The notes under the pieces: generated by a model
The model's database searches: none
What the model saw: the letters and a program-made list of their open reading frames with translations, nothing else
What the model was told of the DNA's origin: nothing
Program-made: the position numbers and the translations under genes
Part shown: in pieces, positions 11,761 through 24,068 of the stretch
How the letters are laid out: every line of letters begins with the position of its first letter
How positions within the stretch are numbered: position 1 is the first letter of the stretch
Assembly (NCBI GenBank): GCA_007644065.1
Contig: VJWN01000029.1
Span: 248,001-312,000, forward strand
DNA length: 64,000 bases
Reading direction: 5' to 3'
Source: Margaritispora aquatica
Taxonomy: Eukaryota; Ascomycota; Leotiomycetes; Helotiales; Discinellaceae

Positions 11761-13558
11761 TGGTACCTACTATACTATCTATATATTCTTCCCCCTCCAC
11801 TTATGTGTGAATGTGCGTATGTGCTTCAATGGTTCAGGCGTGTATGAGTTGGGGCTATAGTAAAAGTGGTGAAAATTGATTGTTGGTTGGTTGCTGGGTA
11901 GGGGGTCGGGGCGGGTTGTGTGTGTTGATGGTGGAGAAAGTGATCTTGCTCTTGGTCTTCGTCTTGCTCTTGGTTTGGCTAAAGTATAATCCGGTGTGTG
12001 TTTGTCTGTGTGGTGTTTGTCCTCGTTAGGGTTTTGTTCGGTTTGCTATTTCGCTGCTGTTGAGTCCTGCCAAGTCTGACACCTGCTTTTCTCTAACGAT
12101 TACTCGTCCTCGCGGCTGTTGTCCATCCTCGCTTCGTTTCACTCTCTGGGGTTTGAGGGTTAGAAAGGCTAAGGAGATACATACATATATACATATTTTC
12201 GAAACTTTCTCGTCGAGCTTCAAGAGAAAATTACATGATGCTAATGCAACAGCAACATTGATTCGAGGTAGCAAAGTGCTCGTGTGGACTCAACCACTTG
12301 CGCAGTTACGTCTCACGGACAACAATTTGGGGTCTTTATCAGGGTGGGAGGGCACTGAACTGTATTACTGCTGTTGTTATGGGTATAGGGAGGGTTTTAT
12401 AGATTTCGGTTGTGGGTTGTGGTTTGTAGGTTGTATATTGTTTACTTTAATTCATCTTTTTGAATCAAGGATTTCTTTGGGCAAAGTTTTCATGTGAGTT
12501 TCGATGCAAATGAATGGGATTATTTGAATGGAAACCGTTCCACATGACAATCGTGAAACTGGGCTATAAATACACCATATTTTCACCAGGAGATCCTCCG
12601 AGTATGACAATATTGCAACAAGAAAAGATGGTCTTTGCCTTCCATTGTGTCAGTGGAAAGGGGTTTTTGTTTTTTGTTTCATTGAATTGCTAGTTTGAAG
12701 GCAAGGGGCTGAGGTGAGTTGGATTGATTGTGGTATTATTCTTGGAATGGGAAGTTGCAGAGTTTTGATTCTAGGGCCCAAGGTGTGGGGAGGTATTAGT
12801 TGCTGCTACCGCGGATGGTAAGTTCTCGCTGCTTTTCGTTGTCATTCCTTTACAAGTGTATTTGTCGTAAACTTCGCTTTTCTTGTTTGCTTTCGCTTAG
12901 AAAGAACCTCGGGAAAGACTTGACAACAAACCTACCCAAACATCACAAAAGAACCACTCAAAGACATGTCGGCCGAGACGTAAAAGCATCAGTGAAATTA
13001 TGCAATGCTTTGAAATTCGATGTCTTTCTAACAGTTTGAAGCAGCGAAAAAGGGTCTACAGGCTCAATTGTCAAGCATACGATAGTCTTCTGTTGGCTGA
13101 TTTTTGATGTTTTTTTATTATGCTCTTGTCGTACTATGGTATCTTTATATACCTGTATTGCAGAATCTCAAACTTGAAGCTGGCTAACTAATTGTGAGCG
13201 AGAAATTGAGCTTTCATGCTAAAGTGGCAGGAAGTGATTATGAGCGAGAAACTAGATTTCGAGCAGAGGCTTATAGCTTTGAGCACCACTTCTTAATTGG
13301 CTGGCTTTCATTTACAGGGGCACGATGCATTTATAGTTTAAAAGAAGTGATATTATTCGAGATAGCTTCGCAGCTGGGCTGAAGTGAGTGCTAACCGTAA
13401 TTCGGTCTATCATAATCTTCTCTCGAGCCTGAAACGATTCTTTCAAAGTCCAAATTGAATGACACGATCCAAGATAATATGAGGGGTAAATAAATCTCAC
13501 CATCAAGGACTCCTAATATCTTTACTCCACAACACGGCCAAGCAACAAAGATTGAAAC

Positions 13559-13675
13559 ATGTGTCTCTCTTGTTTGGCCGGTCTTGGTGGTTGTCGTGGC
13601 GGACGAGGCTGTCCTTTATGCCAATTCAGATCCTGCTTCTTACTACCTGGTACGAGGGTCACCATCAGAAATTAG
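13559..13675 (+). CDS. Possible Cys-rich micropeptide, 38 aa
   Basis: Short ATG-to-stop frame starting MCLSCLAGLGGC. Six cysteines occur in 38 residues (positions 2, 5, 12, 18, 21, 26), spaced C-x2-C-x6-C-x5-C-x2-C-x4-C, with Gly-Arg between. There is no signal peptide. The spacing could suit metal binding (metallothionein-like) or be chance. It is the only such frame in about 3 kb of gene-free DNA and no transcript evidence is available. Confidence 0.25.
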   Translation: MCLSCLAGLGGCRGGRGCPLCQFRSCFLLPGTRVTIRN

Positions 13676-13966
13676 ATTGAAGCATCTTTAACTATGATTC
13701 TTAATCTCGTTGCTGTCATGTAATGGAGCAAAAAACTACTGTCAACACTACCCTTACTTTGTAGTGTAATGGCCTATGTCCAGTTCAATTCATATACTTG
13801 AAGGATGCACTGTTTTTCGCTGTCTTCACCTATATATATCAATAATGTTTCTATGTTTTCATCTCGAACAATCGATCAAATTCAAGAATCTAAGCTCCGA
13901 GATTTGATTGTGTAGTAACTAACGTGCCTGCGTGTCCCTCTACGGATGATTTCTTTTCGTGCAAGA

Positions 13967-15718
13967 TCAAGTAGATAAAGCCAAAATCCTAGCTTCACTC
14001 CTCGCCTTGATATCCAAAGGACACGCCTCTGGCCGCACAATAACAAATGGTCCATAATCCATCAACGGAGGCTCGATCGCCTTCCCAGTTCTCATATCAA
14101 TCTGCTTGCTAATAGTGCAACTCCACAAAATCGAAGCAACCATAGTTACGAGCACTATCTCGCTGTAATCCATGCCAACGCAAAGTCTGCGTCCCCAGCC
14201 AAATCCAGAGTGAGCCTTTACTGATGGGTGTTGAGTGAGCGGTTCTCGGTAGGTGGGATATGAAGGATCGAGCCAGCGTTCTGGTTTGTACTCTTCTGGG
14301 TCAGGGTAGAGAATTGGATCTCGCATCATAGCCCTGCACTTGTTAACTCTGAGTATAAACATGAGGGGCAAGGTTACCATTCGAGACCAAAGACCAGGCT
14401 GCCTTTCGCTAGATGATATCCCTCATACACATCATCTTTCTCTAGCTCATGCGGAACACCTATCATAATTAGCATCTCAATCTCCCACTTGCTCTCATGC
14501 ACTCACCAAAAGGCACGGGTGGTCTCCACCTAAAAATCTCCCTAATCATTGCCCTCACGATCGGTAACTTCTGAATATCCCCCGCATTCGGCATCCTCTC
14601 ACCACAAACCTCATCTACTTCAGCTTGTCCCTTTGCCTGCCATTCTGGATAACGACACATAGCGATACACCACCCTTGCACAGGCGCGGACTCCAACATA
14701 CCACCGATAAGTGACAGCATGCCGATGATGTACGTTTTCTCCTCCTCGATCATCGTGCTGTCTTTGTTGGATTCTTTGGTCCATGAATACGGAGCTGAGA
14801 GCGATTTCTTGGAGATCTGAGATTGTGCTTCCATGCGCTGGCCGAACCAGAATGCACGTTCATTTTTCGCCCGTCGGAGCTCGTTCACCCGCCATGGCTG
14901 CAGGAAGCCCGGAATCCAAGCAGGGAGTTTCTCGAGAAACGGGAGCTTGTTCTCAATTGACTCCGGCGAAATACCTTCCAGCAGTTCTTCGGCACGGAGG
15001 ACAGTCTCTTGAGCGACGCCAGGGTCGGCATTTCCCCACGCGATGGTGGATGAGATGCCAGCTGTGCATCGCTCGAGTACGTTCCTGAAATCAAGGGGGT
15101 TCTTGAGGAGAGCGTGGATCATGGCTTTGGTGCGCGTGGCTGTTACTTCGGCCATGTGGGCTTTGGGGATGCTTGACATGAGTTTCTTTGCGAAGAGCTT
15201 GCCTCTTTGATGGTCGGCTGCACCAGTCAGCCAAAGATATCTTTTGGCATTGACGAAATACTTACGACCATTCTGCATCAGGGGCAGGTAATGCAAATCC
15301 GACTCATTGTTCCCCGCGATGGCTGCGAAATGAGGTCGAGAAGAGTAGATCGCTTGCCGTTTCACGAATAGCTCCTCGGCGATGGCAGGCGAGGATACCA
15401 AAACCACAGTGTCGGCGCCTAGTTTGACTTGGCATATTGGACCGTATGTTTGCGACCACTTCTGGAATTGGAGCCAACCGTGCTTTGAAGGGACATCGGG
15501 AACGGAGCCAATGAGTGGGAGGCCTGGGTGTGTTAGTTATGTTTGGTACGTTTCTCTCCTAGATGTGGATGAGATGAGGAGGAGGAGATGAGACCTTTGG
15601 GACCGGGGAGCTTTTTGGTGCCTGCTGGGAGAGCGGTGGTCTTGGGGAGGAGCAGGTAGATTATGTATACAACTACCCCAATACCAATTGTGGTTGGGGT
15701 AAAGATTTCGATTGCCAT
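13967..15718 (-). CDS. Cytochrome P450 monooxygenase, 529 aa, 4 exons
   Basis: Haem-thiolate oxygenase anchored in the ER by an N-terminal helix (IGIGVVVYIIYLLL, residues 12-25) followed by a Pro-rich hinge (KKLPGPKGLPLIG). Exons, as complements: 15718-15595, 15523-14507, 14459-14378, 14333-13967. The K-helix ExxR is EIFR in REIFRWRPPVPFG, the PERW motif is YKPERWLDP, and the haem loop is FGWGRRLCVG with its Cys ligand (about residue 450). It resembles fungal O-methylsterigmatocystin-oxidoreductase-type P450s, but the substrate cannot be told. The I-helix reads LIGGMLESAPV in place of the usual A/G-G-x-D/E-T-T, so the oxygen-activating Thr is replaced by Ser. No biosynthetic-cluster partner genes are adjacent. 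Confidence 0.93.
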
Positions 15719-16424
15719 TCTCGCAAAGTCGTACTCACAGGTGTATCGGAAAGAGTAGTGAGACTTTGTTCTGAACACTGTTGAGAGGGGTAGCGAAGTA
15801 CAAAATACACCGATCTCATCCATGTGTGTATCGACCGATAACAACTTTCCAATTACGAGATACATGTAAGCCTCAGTACGAGCCAGCCTATAAGTTTACC
15901 ATGCACAACAGATTCCTTGACATGCTCCCGTGTCATTGGCGAATAGAACAGGTCTATTAGCTCAGGGGCAATTCAGCCGAAATAAGCGAGAAGTAGCGCT
16001 GATTTCGTAGCGGGTCGCGTATCACATTTAACATGCTCTTCCATGGCAATTGATAAGATGCTCAGAAGTACAAGATATAACGAGAAAACTCGAATTATGT
16101 TGTATTACTAATATCAAGTGGAGATTGAGATTGTGATCAGTGGCCATATTTCAAGGAGGGGGAAGGAAATTTCATGTTCCCACGTGAGATGAAGAGCTCA
16201 AAAGCATCATCTTGCGAAGTATGTATGCTTCATCTTCATATATTAAGTTAAACAGGACTCTGCTCTGGGTATTATATATCGCACCTCAACTTTATACTTA
16301 CCTTACCACAACATTAGCATCACCTGACTTTCGTCAACAACCCCCTAATCTAGCCCCACAAGCTCGGCTGCCAGTTCTTGAGCCAAGACCATGAAAGTTC
16401 TTAGTGTTCGCAATCGTTCTCTCC
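15719..16424. other. P450 promoter and 3' flank of secreted-protein gene
   Basis: Between two minus-strand genes. I see nothing coding. The sequence is AT-rich near 16060-16130. Confidence 0.4.
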
Positions 16425-17162
16425 CTACTCAATAGCATATCCATACGCCCTTCCAACATTTACATCTTGAATGATGAAATAGTTCGTACGATCACTATTA
16501 TGATACCCCCAACACTCCCAGTACCCCTCCGCGATCAAATAATGCAAATCAATCGTAGCCGAAGACCCTTGTGACGCCCTCGCAAACTTGGCGCACGCAC
16601 TGATGGCTTCACAGTCGTTGTAGAAAGCCAACTGCGAATACGTTGTGTAGTCTGGAGCGACTCCACCTGTGGCGGGGTTGTCAGTCGGTGTGCGCACGCC
16701 GCGCCCGACGAAGAATTGCAGAGACCGCTCCCCGGATACCGAGAATGCTATGCAGGCTGGCACAGCGGAGGTGCTGCATGTTTGCGGGGAGGTCGAGGTC
16801 GCGGTGACGGTGATGGTGGCGGAGACGGTGATGGTTGAAGGTGCGGGGCAGGTTGCGCTGGGGATGGTGCTTGAGGTCGTGGCGGATGGGATGCAGGAGC
16901 ATGCTGAGCTTACTCTGGCTGGCGAGCCTCCGCAGTTCGAGAGGTATGTTGGGATTGGTACACCGGGAGTGCTGAGGTAGCTGGAGCAGAATGATTGTGC
17001 TTGGACATTTTTAGATAGGGCGTTGAAGCAGTTATTATTGGTACTGAGACGTGTCAGGAGGTACGAGAACTCAATTACGTCGAGCATTAAGTCTTACCAT
17101 CTGGCAGCATTCACACTTGTGATACACAGGATCAGAGAAGCGAAAAGGTTGAGTTTCAACAT
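16425..17162 (-). CDS. Small secreted protein with Cys and Ser/Thr-rich region, 227 aa
   Basis: Exon 1 (complement 17162-17098) encodes a signal peptide, MLKLNLFASLILCITSVNAA. Exon 2 (complement 17043-16425) carries the rest; the join creates the codon for the first mature Cys (RCTNNNCFNAL). Residues 22-70 have a Cys-rich layout common in fungal extracellular proteins (C..C..FCSSYL..NCGG..ACSC). Next come a Ser/Thr/Pro stretch that could be O-glycosylated and a C-terminal domain with Cys and many Tyr (CEAISACAKFA, GYWECWGYHNSD). There is no catalytic motif and no GPI signal. It could be an effector-like or cell-wall protein. Confidence 0.8.
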
Positions 17163-18856
17163 CGTGACTGAGAAAAACGCCAGGGCGCGCCAATGTTTGA
17201 GGCGATTTTGAAATTTCGAAAAGTGGAAGTGCAGTTGACTTAAATAGAAACGCATAGGGCAATGTATTCGCTGGTAGGGTGCTATTGACTTTCTTTACTC
17301 AATAGGGGCATAAAAAAGCAAGTAGACTTTCAGTAGCATCGTGATCCAAATCCAATAGCAAGCGAGTGAATGCCACATCCAAGACAGAAATGTCTTGCCA
17401 AGTGAGGAGCTGAAAGGTATCTGGGGATATGAAATCAGGTGCAAAGCTCAAAGTAATAACGCTGATCTTTGAGATGGGAATTATTCCAAATCACATGTCT
17501 GCACTGTCTAAGCGAGGACGACATCAAGTGTGTTGACCCTGAGGTTCGGCGTATGAATATGCGGCCATCACTTTGTAAATGAACGCAAATCGCATTCTTC
17601 TCCTGTTAGACTTTATTAATCCATATTTTGATCGTTGTCAAAATCATTTCTGTCAGGGCCAAAATCTAAGCATGTTGGCGACTAGCCAAAATATGGCGCA
17701 GGACAACGCGCTGCATGGCAAGAAAAGCAGGGTGCCTGTTATCGTGTCTTTCTAAGGACAACAGAACGTAAAAATAATTCAAGCCAAGCCATAGAATCTC
17801 TTAACAGGTCCCTGCATCTCCCAAAGTGCTAGTAAGTGAATGATCACGCTCGCCTTAGTACCTAGCACATCTCTTGCGGCCTCCTAAGGCGGTTCTTGCT
17901 ACAGCGCTTCAAATCTACGGTCGTCTAAGAGAGAGTCGGCCTGTAGCAGCGTTTGAGCGCTCATGGTTGCGTTCAGCGTCTTGGGACTTCTCTGCAGGGT
18001 TGTAAGGAAACCAGAGCAGGCAAAAGCGACGGATTACAGTGAGCATTGGAGCCCTTCTCTTCTTGTTAGATGTGACATAAACGAAACTCGAAAATGTAGA
18101 CCTTGCCCCTCAAACTCCAGAGATGGGAAAATTTTATAAGGAGGTCTCAAGCTTGGAAATTGCTTTTCACTCCTTTCTTGAGATACATCATGGCGTTTTT
18201 GAGCCTGAGACCTTTTCAATTGTCGCAATGTGAAATTTGGACTGTTTACCAGCTGTTAGTGATCAAGTGCCTTGGAGATTTAATTTCGATTTCTGCGAGG
18301 TTAAAAAGATGAAGCACATCCGCGCTTTCCACTCTCCTTCACTTTTCATGATGGTTAGTGTAGTGAGGAGAAATTACTTTTAGATGAATAATCCAGCGAT
18401 CTCCTGAGTGACTAAAATAGCAAAAAACAAACATTTTTAAGGCAGTGGACCTGAGATCTGGGGGTGGGGGCTGCCAGGGGAACTTTGAAAAAGCAAAGTC
18501 AATAAACGCCTTTCTTTCTTTTCCGCCTCCAGACCTCCGAAACGGAGCGCAAATGTCTCAAACCACCGGAAATTCCCCATTGACCAAAGCTTCGCAGTGA
18601 TATTTTGGGGAAAAGGTGGGCCTTTCTCACAATGGTTAACAGACATCATTTAGAAACTTGGATTCAAACCGCAATTAAAAACATAAAAACTTTTCCAAGC
18701 CGAAATCCAATCCTCCATTTTCCTCCCACTTTTCCAAAATCCTTATGATAAAATCAAGAATTCCTCCCAGAAATTCCGTCGTCCATCAAATCGTTCCTAC
18801 ATGAAGCATTTCTCCTAAAAAGGCTCATATCCAAAATAATGACCTATCGTTCGCAC
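17163..18856. other. Intergenic, no gene seen
   Basis: 1.7 kb between two minus-strand genes. Short frames around 18034-18650 lack family motifs and overlap on both strands. Confidence 0.45.
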
Positions 18857-20118
18857 TTAGGCAGGTCCGCCATTGTTAAACTCACGAACAGAAACAGTTG
18901 GCTCTGTAACTGTTTTCTCCTCTATATCACCCTCAGAGCTACCGGTACGCTTGGCAGCTAATCAAATCAGCCTCAAGACTATCATCCAATACGAAGTTAC
19001 TCACGATGGAATCCTCTCACACCAGCCCCACCAGCAGCAAAAATAGCGGTCTCCTCATCTCTGTAAAGGTAACCATAGATTTCCTTTCCTGGCGCATCTG
19101 AATCCTGTCCTGGGTTGGTGGTCTCATAACCGAGGAGCTTGAAGCACTTATAAATCCCGGCGGCAACGAATGCACCGAGGATGGGACCGACCCAATAGAT
19201 CCAGAAGTAACCTGGGAAGTTTCCGTTCACGACGTATGGACCAGTTGCGCGAGCGGGGTTGACACCACATCCTGTGTAAAACACAGCTGAAGGACTATTA
19301 GCCGAGCTCTTTGAGAATTGGTAGGAGAGACGAAGACTTACCAGCCATGTGGCAGATGAACAAAGCGAGTCCAATACCAAGAGGCGCGAGGTAGGTTGCG
19401 TGATGCTTCTCGACAGCCAACATGAAGATCACCATCAAGAATTGGATCGTGAGGAACATCTCGATGAACAAGCCTTGTACAATGGAAGTTCCTGCACCTA
19501 GTGCCACTTCAACCAGAAGTGGACCGGGGAATAATGCCGAGACGACACCAGATGCCGCAATACCTGCAAGGACTTGGCATGGGAAGACCAGGAGACCACG
19601 AACTGGAGGTACGGCGCCAATCAAACATAGACCAAGAGTGACCTGCAAAATGTCAGTATTGTTCTTACTCTTTCAGTTGACTGGAACATACAGCTGGGTT
19701 CAGCATCCCACCATTGATGCGATAGAAAGCCCAAACTGTTGTTGATGTTAGCCCCATATTTCGACTCGCTTATAATTGAAAACATCCAGACGCGCATAGT
19801 ATTGTCTAGATTGTCGAGAGAAAGGAGTATGACACACCATTGGCCGCCAAACTTGCCCCGAAAGCCGCAGCAATAAAGAAAAGTGCGCTCGTGTCCGGAA
19901 TTCCCGCCTGTCCTCCCTTGAGGGCTGTGACGGCGATCTGGGTCGGCGCAAAAGAAAAAAAACAAGAACAAGAAAGTTCCACAGAACTCTCCTAACATAG
20001 CGATAAAGTGATTACGAACAGTGTTGCGACTGCCTTGATGCCAATTCCCGAGGGAGTGGACCACACTCTTTCCTTTGACCATCGTGGTCGCGCTGCTTTG
20101 CATGGTAAGATGGTCCAT
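18857..20118 (-). CDS. Aquaglyceroporin (MIP family), frameshifted in exon 1
   Basis: Six-helix channel for water or glycerol. Exons, as complements: 20118-19838, 19735-19692, 19642-19342, 19286-19005, 18957-18857. Both NPA boxes are present: [12 protein letters not shown] and [13 protein letters not shown]. Helix 1 begins [15 protein letters not shown]. The frame then breaks: a run of eight T (complement of 19955-19962) shifts the reading, and downstream exon 1 ([14 protein letters not shown], then [14 protein letters not shown]) is in another frame. Seven T would give the usual FLFFSFA-x-TQ and a 335-aa protein. Exon lengths sum to 1009, exactly one base too many. Either a sequencing indel or a real recent inactivation explains this. 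All other exons and splice sites look intact, and the C-terminal tail is hydrophilic. Confidence 0.88.
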
Positions 20119-23071
20119 TGTTGAAGATTTAGGTTTGGTGGGGTGAGGTATATCTGGGGTTTCGGTCAGTCGGTTAGTATCCTAGAGTTTGATGAATAGA
20201 AATATGTCTGAGTGTGTAATTTACATTAAATTGAGGTTGAGGTAAAATTATGAATGAATCTTGTGGAATATCCAAGCTTAAGCTCAAGCTTACAGCTCTT
20301 GCTATTGAAAAGCTCGTGCTATGAAGAGGGGTATGGGAAAGAAAGTAAAGCCGACAAAGAAGTCTAGTATTAGGATAAGGAAGCGAAGTGAAGGAAAGTG
20401 TGGTTGTCCCTCATACAATCGGGGGAGTCTGACACAATAAGTATGCATTCATAACCCCCTCCCTCCCATTCCTTCTTCCTCATCTCTCATGGCCGCATTC
20501 ACCTCTGACTCTGACATGCATACCGCTCGCAGGACCGAATATTGAAATTGCACAAACAAAATTCTTACAGGCCTCTTCGGGCGCAGCGGCGAACACATGT
20601 TACAGTTTTCCGCCCGGTCTGACCCCTTTTGAGCGGCTGTAACCCATGCAAGGGATGGCCCGAGCCAATAACCAATCTATCGCGACGCCACTCTCCTTTC
20701 CTATTACATTTCTATGAACACTATAGGTTGCCCATGTTGTCTTTGTTCAATTATGGGGAGATTCTCTCTCCCTCGTGTCCGTACCGGCCCGTGGCCGTTG
20801 GGGTCGAAAACATCGAGATTTGGAAGTGCTTGCATGAAGGCGCTCATCGAGATCCGGGACTCGTGCGGTACTTGGGCCTTTGTGCATCTTGCAGCGACAA
20901 GCATGGAAAACTCGCATAAAGTTTAAGAAAGAATGTTGTGTTCCCCAGAGAACGGTGCACTAGCGTGATTTCCGAGAAGTGGCAGCGGGTTGGTGCTCCG
21001 TCTGTAGAATCGTCGTCCCGAGAATCCAAAGCACGACATGGAATGTCACCAACGGTGGGTGATCGACGCCATGGGTTGAACGGGGCGACGATCTCTTTTG
21101 GTGATGCAGGCGAGATGATCAGTAAGTCAACACAAAGACATGGAACTGAAGTCTATTGCCAACCAATTTTGCAGGCCGGAGTACATGTGTAACTGAGTTT
21201 AACCTCAATTCCTGAGTGTAATCGTCATAAAGTACGAGAACCGGGTTTTTAATTTTTACCCGATGTCAAGAATCATGCAGTATCACTATGTAATTCCCGT
21301 AATGTTATTTCCTGGCGAGAGATAAATAGTTACACCATCGCTGCCCAAACTAAATAAAAGAAGACCGAGTAGATTATGTTGTGCTCATAATGCTGAAACC
21401 GAAGGACTGATGGAAAGGGCACCATGGAAGGTAAATACTTTGAAGTGGCGAAGGATAAAGCATTTGCGACGAAGAGGAAAACAGATTTTGGACAGAGCAA
21501 ATCCCGACAGCGAAGCAAAAGAACATGGAATAACCCAGCAGAGAGACTATAACCACTCGTCATCTGATGATGCAAAGAGCCTGACGGCGAAGCACGATAA
21601 CAACCACATTCTCGCCAAATGTAACAATTTTGACATTCTCGGTTATGCTGCCCAAGGCATGGATCAACAGCTATTTCTCATTGAACCAAAAGAGAAGCAC
21701 GAGCGCCACGATGATTAGATTACAGCTGAACGGGTTGGAGGCTTGTCAAGATAAAGTGACACGAGCTGAGCAATGGAGATCGCCGAGATATGCGATGTTC
21801 TAGTTGACCGTGATTCTAACTTAATGGTGTCAACCGCAAGCAAGCTGATGTTTGGAGCTCAAGTCCCATACGGATTTCTATCTCTGCATTGTCATTTGTC
21901 CTGTGAGGTCTTCCAGTTTTTACAGGCATAATTGAGATCATATAGACAAGCAAAAGCTGGCCCACAATCATTTGACGGACTTTTCAACCAAACAAGGACG
22001 CTTACTTCTGATTTCTCAAACATGGCTGAGATATATCTTTTGAGAATGGTCGTAAGTGTTTCTCATATGAAAGTTCTTCGTGTCAAAATCTCTACTTCTT
22101 GTGAAGTTGAAATTACAAGAGCAACTGAGAAACAAGCATATTCTATGAACTCCTTCAGTGTCAACTTGTTACAATCTTCGTTTGATTGCTCTTATAATTC
22201 AGCAAGAATTGAGAGTAGAAAATGTTGATATGTTTGTTACAACCGAAAATGAGTGACCATGCTCATACCAAGACAAAGTAAAAAATACTTCTTTGGAAGA
22301 ACAAGAATATACAGAAAATAGCCATTTGGCCAATTAAGGAAGAAGTAGAAAGCTGAAGGGCAATCTATAGCAGTATTTGGAATACATCTAAACAATCCCT
22401 TTCGCGATATGTCTTGTGCATAAAGGCGGTATATAGACAGCTCTTACAAAACGAGTGCGAAGCTACTGTTATATACTCAATTATCGTAAAATCCGAAAAT
22501 CATAATTGAACGAAAGCAAGTATAGCTTCATCACCAGAAATGATATTTCGCAGTTGGAAATAAATACGGTCCAGCAACTCACATTAAGAAAATTAATTTA
22601 TGTTGAAATTGAATTCGGAGCCTTGTCTTGTAGAGTGGCAATCTACCTGACCGCCACTCGGTAAATCCTGCTTTGCTCATCGCACAACCTTCGACGGCAG
22701 GTTTGCAAACAACAAAGATTTCACTATGGTAGATCATAAAGGTAAATCCAACTTTCCACGAGTCTATATGGTCTTTAGCATGGTCGAAATAATATGCTGA
22801 CAGAATGCACAGATTTAGGATTGCCATTAAGCACCGCAGATCAGAATAACCCATACCGCAATCCAAGACCATCCCAATATTCTGACGCCATAGCAAAGGA
22901 TTCCAAGGACCAAGTCAGCACAACGGATACGATTAAGCACGCTGCGAGAGATAAGATGGCAGCTATGGACAGAAATGATTCTCCAGGTTCAAATAATGGT
23001 GGAAAGTTTGCGATGGCGTCTCGTATCGGACTTAGCAACGGATATGGCGACTTCTACTTCGGTCGGAGAGA
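20119..23071. other. Intergenic, mostly without genes
   Basis: Covers the aquaporin promoter (CT-rich near 20451-20490) and about 2.5 kb beyond. A 102-codon frame at 21410-21718 has a hydrophilic composition but no recognisable domain. Frames at 20629-21192 overlap on both strands and are not convincing. The 22794-23087 frame directly precedes the next gene and may hold an unrecognised upstream exon. Confidence 0.4.
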
Positions 23072-24068
23072 ATGGCAACACTGGTAGTAATGGCATACCA
23101 GTCGCAGAATTGGGCGGCTTTCAAAGGTAAACACGTCAACACGGCCTATCTTAAATTAAGACTTACTTCTCTGCAGATCGCGACCATTTCCTTACAGAGA
23201 AGCTTCCCCTTGAAATCTGCCTTCATGTCGTTCGCATCCTCCTTGATCCGGTATTAGAATCAAAGGGCAATAATGAACAGTCCTATATGACTGTTTCAAT
23301 CGACGCAATTGATCTTTCAGACGGCTATAATAACGATGAGCATTATTTCTGGGAAATGGATAGGTCAGGAAACATATGGCAAGATGACTTGGAGAGCAGA
23401 ATTGAGCCAAAGCAGTGTCCTGGTCGCAGTTCGCATTATGAGATCAACCTGCACCCTGTCCGGAATAAAGTGGCTGGTGGCCCTAAGAAGGACTGGATTT
23501 ATCTCACATGGCTTCAAAAATCATCATACGTCAGCGTAATTTTTAGATACGAGTTGACGCAGGTCTTGTGCTCTGGTGCAAAGATTGTGGCTATGGCGTG
23601 CACTTCCATGAGCAATTTGGAACCATCACAACTTTCCTAGAGGACCGACCTGTCATACCCAAGGGAATCAAAGAGTTGTATATTGAGATGGCAATATTAG
23701 ATGCTCAAAATCATGGCATCAGCTTCAAACGCAACTGTGATTTCATCGCTAGAAAGCTTCGCCTCAAAAAACTTTCGCTCATGATCAATGTCTGGGAAAG
23801 AGATCTGGAAAAGCTTAGGGAAGGAAAAGATACTGGCTTGGAGGAATTGTCAGTAGTCTCTTCACTGAAAGTCGAAGAATCTTTCAAGGTAAAATTGGGA
23901 TATTTCACTTGGAGAAGTAACCCTTAGATACTCAATGCGAAATATGGAGACATGGTCTGGAGATTGCTATTGCCTAACTCTCTCCAAAACGACACCGCGA
24001 AGACGGAAGAGAAACTGTACTTGCAGTCCAGACTTGAAGTCAGCACACTCAAGACAAGCGAAGACTAA
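23072..24068 (+). CDS. Hypothetical protein with F-box/2EXR-like N-terminus, about 272 aa (model uncertain)
   Basis: Proposed exons 23072-23126, 23177-23457, 23547-23888 and 23928-24068 keep one frame. Near the N-terminus is an F-box/2EXR-like stretch, FLTEKLPLEICLHVVRILLD. The middle holds IRVDAGLVLWCKDCGYG and TTFLEDRPVIPKGIKELYI, and the C-terminus LNAKYGDMVWRLLLPNS. These look like real protein sequence, but I know no function for them. Weak points: the intron 2 donor is GTCCGG and the last intron is only 39 bases. Just before exon 1 another frame (TSVGENGNTGSNGIPVAE) also looks coding. The gene may have an upstream exon or may be starting to decay. Confidence 0.5.

Larger units (their letters stand above)
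10993..13966. other. Long intergenic region with simple repeats
   Basis: Nearly 3 kb with no convincing long gene. It contains TC, GGTC and GCTGAGA tandem repeats, GT-rich tracts near 11900-12020, and one 38-codon Cys-rich ORF (13559-13675, listed separately). Confidence 0.5.

Noticed and set aside
13967..20118. Secondary-metabolite cluster containing the P450
   Set aside because: The neighbours are a small secreted protein and an aquaporin. No polyketide synthase, NRPS, terpene cyclase or cluster regulator is visible.
20629..21192. Several 60-96 codon frames on both strands
   Set aside because: They overlap each other in opposite orientations, lack motifs and sit in the aquaporin upstream region.
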